Source: Microcaldota archaeon (lineage in GTDB: Archaea > Micrarchaeota > Micrarchaeia > Micrarchaeales > CABMGC01). From it: 5,121 nt of DNA. Location of the stretch: positions 1-5,121 of the forward strand of contig JAJZEU010000072.1 of assembly GCA_021805625.1 (NCBI GenBank), given 5' to 3'. This document shows positions 1 to 4,312 of this stretch, one piece after another; the stretch's first letter is position 1, and the number at the start of each line of letters is the position of its first letter. The notes beneath the pieces are model-generated. The model searched no databases, was not told the origin of the DNA, and worked only from the letters and a program-made list of their open reading frames with translations. The position numbers and the translations under genes were made by a program.

Positions 1-1
1 A

Positions 2-271
2 AGGCTCTCATTCATCGAAAAGGGAGTAGAGATGCCCCTCAGCATAGAGGCCTGCGACATAGAGGAAGACCTGGCTAAGATATACAATACAGTGAAGCAC
101 AAGTCAGACAAGCTAGGCATGATAACCTTCAGCGCATTGCACAGCCTGATGCCTGATATAGACGGGCTTACGATCCTATTCATATCGCTGCTCTTTCTGG
201 CGCACAGAGGTAAGATAGGCCTCATGCAGGAGCGGTTCTTCGGGGAGATAATAGTTTCGATAGCAAAGTGA
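2..271 (+). CDS. scpA: Segregation and condensation protein ScpA, C-terminal part (5' truncated by window edge)
   Basis: This is the last 89 residues of a kleisin-type ScpA, which bridges the SMC ATPase heads and binds ScpB during chromosome segregation. The frame is already open at base 2, so the gene starts outside the window and the ATG at 32 is internal. The recognisable part is the C-terminal winged-helix domain that contacts the SMC head: a helix (IEEDLAKIYNTVKH), then an ITFSALHSLMP segment corresponding to the family's 'v-FSaLf', then a hydrophobic helix (TILFISLLFLAHRGKIGL) and the closing MQERFFGEIIV, which matches the family's 'QeelFgdI' ending. It stops at TGA, four bases before the TTG start of scpB, as in typical scpAB operons. 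Seen: motif order and adjacency to scpB. Inferred: function in an SMC complex. The full length cannot be judged. Confidence 0.82.
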   Translation, partial: RLSFIEKGVEMPLSIEACDIEEDLAKIYNTVKHKSDKLGMITFSALHSLMPDIDGLTILFISLLFLAHRGKIGLMQERFFGEIIVSIAK

Positions 272-275
272 TACC

Positions 276-827
276 TTGGATGAGCAGCAGGACCAGCCAA
301 ACCAGCCAAACCAGACGAGCCAGGCAGCTTACAGAGGCTCTGCCGGCCAGCAGCTTCAGGCAGGCAGTGCTGCACAGATGGACAGGAAATCGCTCATAGA
401 GGCTGCACTATTCATGTCCCAGAGCGCAATGAGCGTGCAGGACATAATGGGTGCGACTGGCATATCGTCGCCAGGCTTCATAGAGAAGTCACTGAAGGAG
501 CTGATAGGCGAATACGCAGGCAACAGCACGGCCCTGAAGATAGAAGAGATAGGGGGCAAGTACATGTTCAGCCTCAAGGAACCATATGCCTCGAGAGTGT
601 CCAGCATGGCTGTCGGGCCTGACATAAGCAGGGGCTCCCTCAGGATACTGGCATACATAAGCAAGAACAACGGCATTCTTCAGAGCGAGCTGGTCAAGGC
701 ATTCGGCAGTTCTGTTTACGACCATGTGAAGGAACTTACCGAGAAAGAGTTCATCGAGGCAAGGAAGCAGGGAAGGAGCAAGAAGATTACTACAACAACG
801 AAGTTTAGGGAATACTTCAATGCTTAG
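276..827 (+). CDS. scpB: Segregation and condensation protein ScpB
   Basis: ScpB dimerises and binds the ScpA linker in the SMC complex. The core starts near residue 37 (DRKSLIEAALFMSQ, matching the family opening 'k..iEAlLFvs'). It continues through a first winged helix (SVQDIMGATGIS to LKIEEIGGKYMFSLKEPYA) and a second one (SRGSLRILAYISKNNGILQSEL, the family's 'aLeiLAyIay..pi...ei'), ending in the typical TTTTKFREYF. The TTG at 276 follows the scpA stop closely and gives 183 aa, with a Q/N-rich, poorly conserved-looking first 34 residues. No good ribosome binding site precedes either TTG 276 or the in-frame ATG at 378, which would give a 149-aa protein starting just before the conserved core. 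I keep TTG because of the tight scpA spacing, with real doubt. Its stop abuts the stop of the opposing adenosyltransferase gene. Confidence 0.8.
   Translation: MDEQQDQPNQPNQTSQAAYRGSAGQQLQAGSAAQMDRKSLIEAALFMSQSAMSVQDIMGATGISSPGFIEKSLKELIGEYAGNSTALKIEEIGGKYMFSLKEPYASRVSSMAVGPDISRGSLRILAYISKNNGILQSELVKAFGSSVYDHVKELTEKEFIEARKQGRSKKITTTTKFREYFNA
293..314 (+). repeat. 9-bp tandem repeat in the scpB N-terminal extension
   Basis: The unit CCAGCCAAA occurs twice in tandem (293-301 and 302-310) and is followed by the first four bases of a third copy. It encodes the QPNQPNQ run near the N-terminus of the long ScpB form. The 9-bp period preserves frame, so copy-number changes would only lengthen or shorten a flexible linker. 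Confidence 0.7.
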
Positions 828-1373
828 TTAGTAGTCTGGATGCCTCTCGTCTATCCCTTCAAGCTTGTTGAGGTACAGAGCGGCAACAAAAAGGAAGGAG
901 GAAAGTCTGTTTATATACTTCAGTATATCTGGGCTTATGCTGTACCCTTTGGAAGCAACCACGAGTTCTCGTTCGGTCCGTCTTGCGATAGCCCTTGCCA
1001 CATGGAGATGCACTGCACCTTCGCAGCCGTTTGGAAGCACGAACTTCTTCAGTTCTGGCAGCGAACCGCCAAGCTCGTCTATCTCAGATTCAAGGCGTTT
1101 GGTATTGCTTTCACCGAGCTTCTTTATGCTGCCAGTCTTCGCAAGCGATGAGGCCAGCTCAGCGCCCAGTATGAAGAGGTCATTCTGAACGGCCTCAAGC
1201 TTTCCCCTCACTTGTTCGTTGTGTATGTAGAACAGGGCAGTGCCTATGCTGCTATTCAATTCATCAATCGTGCCAATGGCAAAGAAGAGCGGATTGTCCT
1301 TTGGGATTGAGCCTGCGCCTATCAGGTTGGTTGTGCCTTTATCTCCCTTGCCCGTGTAGTATACTGTAGGCAT
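828..1373 (-). CDS. pduO: Cob(I)alamin adenosyltransferase, PduO type
   Basis: This enzyme transfers the adenosyl group of ATP to cob(I)alamin to make adenosylcobalamin, in the cytoplasm. The 181-aa length is normal for the family. Visible motifs are the N-terminal ATP-binding YTGKGDKGTT (6-15), GTIDELNS (34-41) with the family Asp at 37, FVLPNG (111-116), LHVARAIARRTER (123-135) carrying the conserved arginines, and YINRLSSFLFVAA (153-165). The last motif normally reads NRLSD; here the Asp is Ser (residue 159). The start is the ATG at 1373: the frame stays open upstream to 1766, but that stretch is antisense to a tRNA and has no family similarity, whereas the family N-terminus begins exactly at MPTVYYTGKGD. 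An AT-rich box centred near 1397, about 24 nt upstream, suggests a leaderless transcript. The pduO symbol is family-level; no other cobalamin gene lies in the window. Confidence 0.93.
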   Translation of the reverse strand: MPTVYYTGKGDKGTTNLIGAGSIPKDNPLFFAIGTIDELNSSIGTALFYIHNEQVRGKLEAVQNDLFILGAELASSLAKTGSIKKLGESNTKRLESEIDELGGSLPELKKFVLPNGCEGAVHLHVARAIARRTERELVVASKGYSISPDILKYINRLSSFLFVAALYLNKLEGIDERHPDY

Positions 1374-1390
1374 GCAGTGACTTTGCAAGA

Positions 1391-1402
1391 CAAAATATAA
1401 AA
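1391..1402 (+). promoter_or_regulatory. TATA/BRE-like box for tRNA-Val, possibly shared with the divergent adenosyltransferase gene
   Basis: The block CAAAATATAAAA reads on the + strand as an A-rich BRE-like stretch followed by TATAAAAG (1395-1402). A start about 26 nt downstream falls near 1425, a few bases before the mature tRNA 5' end at 1432. On the - strand the same block reads TTTTATATTTTG, and an equal spacing reaches the ATG at 1373, giving a leaderless mRNA. The + strand match is better because the - strand side lacks an A-rich BRE. The position and sequence are seen; promoter activity is inferred. Confidence 0.6.
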
Positions 1403-1431
1403 GGCGCAGTTGCATATACCTACCTCGGCAT

Positions 1432-1503
1432 GGGCTCGTAGTCGAGTGGTAAGACGTCTCTTTCACAGAGAGAAGATCCGGAGTCCGATTCTCCGCGGGC
1501 CCA
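1432..1503 (+). tRNA. tRNA-Val, anticodon CAC
   Basis: This is a complete 72-nt cloverleaf without an intron. The acceptor stem GGGCTCG (1432-1438) pairs with CGGGCCC (1496-1502) through seven pairs, one of them U-G. The D arm has GTC/GAC with the usual A14, G15, G18G19 and A21. The anticodon stem TCTCT/AGAGA (1457-1461, 1469-1473) is perfect and closes the loop TTCACAG, placing T33 at 1463 and the anticodon CAC at 1464-1466, which reads GUG. The T stem CGGAG/CTCCG (1479-1483, 1491-1495) is perfect. The discriminator A is at 1503, and the next bases are CCG, so CCA is not encoded. The opening GGGCTCGTAGTC resembles archaeal valine tRNAs as I recall them. Odd point: the T loop is TCCGATT, with C at position 55 where U (pseudouridine) is nearly universal. 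Reading the anticodon as TTC (Glu) would break the anticodon stem. Confidence 0.93.
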
Positions 1504-1537
1504 CCGACTAAGCCGCCGATGGAGGAGGCGATGTCTG

Positions 1538-1558
1538 AAGGGATTAAACTTAACCCTT
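1538..1558. repeat. Imperfect palindrome upstream of the orphan membrane ORF (candidate operator or TATA region)
   Basis: The left arm AAGGG(A)TTAA and right arm TTAACCCTT are complementary except for one unpaired A, around a 2-nt centre. Its AT core TTAAACTTAA is centred about 27 nt before the ATG at 1574, the distance expected of an archaeal TATA box for a leaderless gene. A second partial copy of the left arm, AGGGATTA, follows at 1565-1572. It could be an operator, a weak promoter or an RNA hairpin after the tRNA; the sequence does not decide. Confidence 0.35.
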
Positions 1559-1573
1559 GTATCCAGGGATTAG

Positions 1574-1774
1574 ATGAAGAAGATTGATTTGTATTTGTAT
1601 ATTGGTTTGACCCTAATAGCGTTGGGGCCATTCCTATTCCTACATTGGTTGACCCAGCAGGAAGCCCTCCAAATTGCACATTGGACTGCCCTCCCGTTCC
1701 TTGCGTGGGTAGCACTAACGGTATACTATCTGGCAAGATGGTCTGTGCGACATTTGCGGATGCCACACCCTTAA
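1574..1774 (+). CDS. Orphan small membrane protein with two predicted helices
   Basis: I do not recognise this 66-aa protein. It shows a short basic start (MKKID), a first hydrophobic segment at about residues 6-26 (LYLYIGLTLIALGPFLFLHW), a polar turn (TQQEALQIAH), a second hydrophobic segment at about 36-55 rich in aromatic residues, and a basic tail with several Arg and His (ARWSVRHLRMPHP). The positive-inside pattern suggests both ends face the cytoplasm. Codon use departs from the neighbours: Leu is often TTG, Ile mostly ATT rather than ATA, and Arg includes CGA and CGG. That fits either foreign origin or a chance ORF. In favour of a gene: the coherent two-helix pattern and a TATA-like box at about -27. 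Against: short length, no known family, and both other frames of the region are also fairly open. No partner gene is adjacent in an operon. Confidence 0.4.
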   Translation: MKKIDLYLYIGLTLIALGPFLFLHWLTQQEALQIAHWTALPFLAWVALTVYYLARWSVRHLRMPHP

Positions 1775-1810
1775 ACCTTTTCGGGGAAAAAGAGACACGA
1801 AGAAATCGTC

Positions 1811-1826
1811 CTTTTTGTAAAACAAA
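1811..1826 (+). terminator. Possible T-tract terminator before the toxin-antitoxin promoter
   Basis: Five Ts at 1812-1816 lie in a short inverted repeat TTTGT/ACAAA (1814-1818 and 1822-1826), about 40 nt after the stop of the orphan membrane ORF and before the next promoter. Archaeal termination commonly uses T-rich tracts on the non-template strand. The tract is short, so this is only a candidate. Confidence 0.25.
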
Positions 1827-1851
1827 TTTGGAAGTTATTCTGCTTCTTTAA

Positions 1852-1888
1852 CTATAGAAAGCTATAAATATCTATAGCATTATATAAT
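1852..1888 (+). promoter_or_regulatory. Promoter and candidate operator of the toxin-antitoxin pair
   Basis: TATAAATA at 1863-1870, preceded by an A-rich GAAAGC, is centred about 26 nt before the antitoxin ATG at 1893, so the mRNA is probably leaderless. Superimposed on it are the hexamers CTATAG (1852-1857), CTATAA (1862-1867) and CTATAG (1872-1877), starting exactly 10 bp apart. There is also an inverted repeat GCTATA/TATAGC (1861-1866, 1873-1878) with a 6-nt spacer, and a perfect palindrome ATTATATAAT (1879-1888). Antitoxins of this type usually repress their own operon, and binding here would cover the TATA box. The repeats are seen; autoregulation is inferred. Confidence 0.6.
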
Positions 1889-1892
1889 AATC

Positions 1893-2126
1893 ATGGAAAC
1901 GACGACAATACAGATAAGAAAAACGCTTAAAAAGAAGCTGGAAGAGCTGAAAGTTTACCAGAACGAGACCATGGACCAGCTGATAGAGAGACTTGCGAAT
2001 AGTAACATAGACAACGAACCGCTTTCTGCAGAAGAAATAAAGGGGATAGAGGAAGGGCTGGCAGATATCAAGGCTGGCAGAGTATACACCACAAAGCAGC
2101 TGAAAAAGAAGCTAGGGATTAAATGA
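1893..2126 (+). CDS. Antitoxin of a RelBE-type pair (RHH-like N-terminus, RelB-like tail)
   Basis: This 77-aa protein would bind and neutralise the RelE toxin encoded directly downstream and repress the shared promoter. Residues 1-36 (METTTIQIRKTLKKKLEELK and the following ETMDQLIERL) have the form of a ribbon-helix-helix domain: a short beta strand with alternating polar residues, then two helices. Residues 43-77 (LSAEEIKGIEEGLADIKAGR, then VYTTKQLKKKLGIK) resemble the C-terminal toxin-binding helices of archaeal RelB-like antitoxins. The stop codon overlaps the toxin start (ATGA at 2123-2126), so translation is probably coupled. The ATG at 1893 is chosen because it begins the domain and sits about 26 nt after the TATA box; no Shine-Dalgarno site is needed for a leaderless message. 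Family assignment comes from pattern only. Confidence 0.8.
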   Translation: METTTIQIRKTLKKKLEELKVYQNETMDQLIERLANSNIDNEPLSAEEIKGIEEGLADIKAGRVYTTKQLKKKLGIK

Positions 2127-2377
2127 GTTATAATGTCATTTGGTCCCAGAGATCGGAAAAGGATCTCAAAATGCTCGATAGCAATATCAGGAACAGGATA
2201 GTCTCAAAAGTTGAATACATAAAAGAGCAGCCATTCAGTCATGTTAAACGCTTGGCAGGTATACCTCTTTATAGTCTAAGGGCCGGCGATTATAGGGTAA
2301 TTATGGATATAAAAAACAAGCAGATGCTTATATTTGTCATCAAGCTAGGGCATAGAAGCAGGATATATAATGAATAA
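2123..2377 (+). CDS. relE: RelE/ParE-superfamily toxin
   Basis: This 84-aa protein has the family's usual length. RelE toxins are ribosome-dependent mRNA interferases, while the related ParE toxins act on gyrase; the sequence favours the archaeal RelE group. It opens with the beta strand YNVIWSQRSEKDLKML (family 'Y.v.w...a.kdL..L'), followed by a two-helix hairpin (IRNRIVSKVEYIKEQP). Next come VKRLAGIPLYSLRAGDYRVI (41-60), with the conserved LR-GDYRV core carrying Arg53 and Arg58, and IFVIKLGHRSRIY (70-82), with the C-terminal GHR..IY carrying His77, Arg78, Arg80 and Tyr82. These basic residues correspond to those that bind or cleave mRNA in studied RelE proteins. Nothing looks broken, so the toxin is probably active. 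Its start overlaps the antitoxin stop by four bases. Mode of action is inferred from family. Confidence 0.88.
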   Translation: MSYNVIWSQRSEKDLKMLDSNIRNRIVSKVEYIKEQPFSHVKRLAGIPLYSLRAGDYRVIMDIKNKQMLIFVIKLGHRSRIYNE

Positions 2378-2509
2378 CAACAAGACTGCAACACCAGGCT
2401 GAATGTAGAAGTTTGTCTGCCTTGATATGATGATCCACGAACTCAAATTTTGCTGGTTGGTTGCCTTCCAATCTTTGTCACATCTAAACCCCGCCGCCTA
2501 TGCAGAGCG

Positions 2510-2535
2510 CCGTGTTTTCAATCAGTCAATCACGG
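2510..2535. repeat. Weak hairpin in the convergent intergenic region
   Basis: CCGTG (2510-2514) and CACGG (2531-2535) can pair across a 16-nt loop that contains two TCAATCA copies separated by one G (2518-2532). It lies just past the stop of the permease gene, between it and the convergent toxin gene. It could assist termination of the - strand operon, but no T-tract follows it on that strand. The rest of 2378-2543 shows no convincing ORF or signal. Confidence 0.25.
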
Positions 2536-2543
2536 CTGTCAAG

Positions 2544-3299
2544 CTAGCCCACATCTGTCCTGTTGAATGCGATTACCGCAAGACCCACCATTATTGCTGT
2601 TGAAACTACCATCGCCAATAAGTCTATCCATATCGGGAACACTCCTGTCCCTAGAAGAGTTGCTCTGATGCCGTCTATGCCATATGTCAATGGATTGAAG
2701 TATGTTATGAACCTCACCCACTGCGGCAGCACGCTTATCGGGAAGATGCTGTTCGAGAGGAAAAAGAGTGGGAATGTGAAAAAGCCCGTTACTAGCTGAA
2801 AGCCCTGGAAATCATTCAGCAGCGAGCCCAGCGTAAGGCCCAGGCCTATGAACGTTGCAGCTATGAGCGCCATGAATACAATCGAGAGCGCCGTGATTGC
2901 TGTCAGGCTGATGCTAAAGCCTACAAGCACAGAGACTATCACTACTATCAGGCTCTGCAGCAATGCAGTGGTTGCCCCTCCGAAAATCCTTCCTATCACA
3001 ATCGACGCCCTCGAATTAGGCGTTACGAGAATTTCCTTAAGGAAACCGAACTGCCTGTCCCAGAGAACTGCTGTTCCCGAGGAAATGCTCGTGAAGAGCA
3101 GCGACATTCCTATTATGCCAGGAACAACGAAATCAAGATAGCTGCCTCCGGTGCTAAGGTGTACAAGACTTCCCAAACCAAGGCCAAGTCCCAGCAAGAA
3201 GAAGACAGGCATGAGCATTATGCCTATTATCCTAGATTTGGCCCTGAAGAACCGCTTCACATCCCTGAGCCACAACACATAAATTGCGTTTATGTTCAT
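2544..3299 (-). CDS. ABC-2 type permease subunit (DrrB-like)
   Basis: This is the membrane half of an exporter whose ATPase is encoded immediately upstream. From the ATG at 3299 it has 251 aa, normal for the family. It shows an amphipathic N-terminal segment with charged WLRDVKRFFRAKSR, then six hydrophobic segments at about 26-46, 55-78, 105-127, 132-156, 164-186 and 220-243. Between segments two and three is the family signature DRQFGFLKEILVTPNSR, a cytoplasmic loop thought to couple to the ATPase; GFFTFPLFFLSNSIFPIS matches the conserved fifth-segment region. A GTG two codons earlier (3305) directly abuts the ATPase stop. I prefer the ATG because AGGTGA, made from the end of the ATPase gene, lies 6 nt before it and none of it would be available to the GTG. 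DrrB-type relatives export drugs or lipids; the substrate here is unknown. Confidence 0.92.
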   Translation of the reverse strand: MNINAIYVLWLRDVKRFFRAKSRIIGIMLMPVFFLLGLGLGLGSLVHLSTGGSYLDFVVPGIIGMSLLFTSISSGTAVLWDRQFGFLKEILVTPNSRASIVIGRIFGGATTALLQSLIVVIVSVLVGFSISLTAITALSIVFMALIAATFIGLGLTLGSLLNDFQGFQLVTGFFTFPLFFLSNSIFPISVLPQWVRFITYFNPLTYGIDGIRATLLGTGVFPIWIDLLAMVVSTAIMVGLAVIAFNRTDVG

Positions 3300-3310
3300 G
3301 TTCACTCACC
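3300..3310 (-). promoter_or_regulatory. Shine-Dalgarno site deciding the permease start
   Basis: The - strand reads AAGGTGA followed by GTGAAC and ATG. The AGGTGA part matches the complement of the archaeal 16S rRNA 3' end and sits 6 nt from the ATG at 3299. The site overlaps the last codons and the TGA stop of the ATPase gene, which implies coupled translation of the two exporter subunits. Confidence 0.6.
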
Positions 3311-4304
3311 TTCTCATGTGCACTGCACGCATTCTTCCCTTCCAGCCCTCAGCTGCTTCTTCCCTTATGCCCTTGCCTGTGTAGTGTATGAAAACATCTT
3401 CAAGGCTCGGTTTGTGAAGGCTTATTGATTCCACCGCAATCTTGTGCTTTTCAGCAAGCTTCACTATGTCTGGTATCTTCTTCTCGCCTTCTTCCACAGT
3501 TAGGTCAAGATACTCGTCGTGCCTGGCCGTCGCCTTGACCCACTTCAGCGCCTTGAGATACATTTCAAGCGCATCGGCGCTGTTAATTGTCCTTACAGAA
3601 ACCACATCCCCTCCCATCTTGTTCTTCAGTGCAATGGGAGTGCCAAGGGCAACTATCCTGCCGTGGTCTATAAATGCAACCCTCCCTGCTAGGTAATCCG
3701 CTTCTTCTATGTAATGGGTCGTGAGGATTACTGTCACATTCTTGAGCTCGTTTAGCTTCCTTATGTAGTCCCAGATGTGCCTTCTTGTCTGCGCATCAAG
3801 GCCGAGCGTGGGCTCGTCGAGAAAGAGGACCTTTGGCTCATGTATAAGGCCACGGCCTATCTCCAGCCTTCTCTTCATTCCACCAGAATAGTTCTTGACA
3901 AGAATGTCTGCCTTGTCCTCAAGCTCTATGAGCTTGAGCACCTCTCCTATCCTTTTTGCCCGCTCTTCCTTGCCTATGTTGTAGAGTATCGCATGAAATT
4001 CAAGGTTTTCCCTGCCTGTAAGTTCCTCGTCAAGCGATGGATCCTGAAAGACTATGCCTATGCTCTTCCTTATGCTGTTCTGCTCCTTCGAGATATCAAA
4101 ACCAGCCACGCTTGCAGTTCCAGAGCTTGGCTTCAGAAGCGTGGTCAGCATCTTTATTGTGGTGGTCTTGCCAGCTCCGTTTGGGCCCAGGAGTCCGAAG
4201 ATTTCACCTTCCTTGACGTCAAATGAGATGCTGTCAACGGCTTTCAGAGTGCCGAACGATCTGGAAAGCGCTTTCACTGTGATTATTTTTGGGTCGTCTT
4301 TCAT
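3306..4304 (-). CDS. ABC transporter ATP-binding protein (DrrA-like, ABC-2 exporter)
   Basis: This subunit hydrolyses ATP to drive the permease encoded downstream. From the ATG at 4304 it has 332 aa. Motifs in order: Walker A GPNGAGKTT (40-48), Q-loop Gln87 in GIVFQDPSLDEELTGREN, signature YSGGM (139-143) with Met in place of the common Gln as is usual in this subfamily, Walker B VLFLDEP (159-165) with Glu164, D-loop GLD (168-170), and switch His197 in TTHYIEEAD. The C-terminal 110 residues form the extension typical of DrrA proteins and include PSLEDVFIHYTG. All catalytic residues are present. A TTG ten codons upstream (4334) would overlap the methyltransferase gene; I prefer the ATG because it begins at the family N-terminus and lies 8 nt after the preceding stop. 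Relatives export anthracyclines, lipids or polysaccharides, so the substrate cannot be named. Confidence 0.93.
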   Translation of the reverse strand: MKDDPKIITVKALSRSFGTLKAVDSISFDVKEGEIFGLLGPNGAGKTTTIKMLTTLLKPSSGTASVAGFDISKEQNSIRKSIGIVFQDPSLDEELTGRENLEFHAILYNIGKEERAKRIGEVLKLIELEDKADILVKNYSGGMKRRLEIGRGLIHEPKVLFLDEPTLGLDAQTRRHIWDYIRKLNELKNVTVILTTHYIEEADYLAGRVAFIDHGRIVALGTPIALKNKMGGDVVSVRTINSADALEMYLKALKWVKATARHDEYLDLTVEEGEKKIPDIVKLAEKHKIAVESISLHKPSLEDVFIHYTGKGIREEAAEGWKGRMRAVHMRR

Positions 4305-4312
4305 GGTCGCGC

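Noticed and set aside
356..725. - strand frames opposite scpB
   Set aside because: They overlap the conserved ScpB core, have no family features and no ribosome binding sites.
1461..1468. Reading the tRNA as tRNA-Glu (TTC)
   Set aside because: The loop CTTTCAC resembles glutamate tRNAs, but it leaves the anticodon stem with only about three pairs, while the CAC reading gives a perfect five-pair stem and the acceptor end fits valine.
1480..1503. tRNA 3' end as an integrase attachment site
   Set aside because: I looked for a second copy of the 3' half of the tRNA in the rest of the window and found none, and no integrase gene is present.
1374..1766. An in-frame N-terminal extension of 131 residues upstream of the adenosyltransferase on the - strand
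   Set aside because: It reads through the complement of the tRNA (the ENRTPDLLSVKETS-like string is a familiar artefact of antisense tRNA translation), its Ser/Asn/Gly-rich start has no recognisable domain, and the family N-terminus begins at the ATG at 1373.
2378..2543. A CRISPR array, riboswitch or small RNA gene in the convergent intergenic region
   Set aside because: No regularly spaced repeats, no conserved riboswitch core and no TATA box at a useful distance could be seen; only a 5-bp hairpin and a short 7-bp duplicate are present.
3777..4226. A 149-residue frame on the + strand opposite the ABC ATPase
   Set aside because: It is the shadow of a clearly coding ATPase whose Walker and signature motifs all lie on the - strand; the + strand product has no domain.
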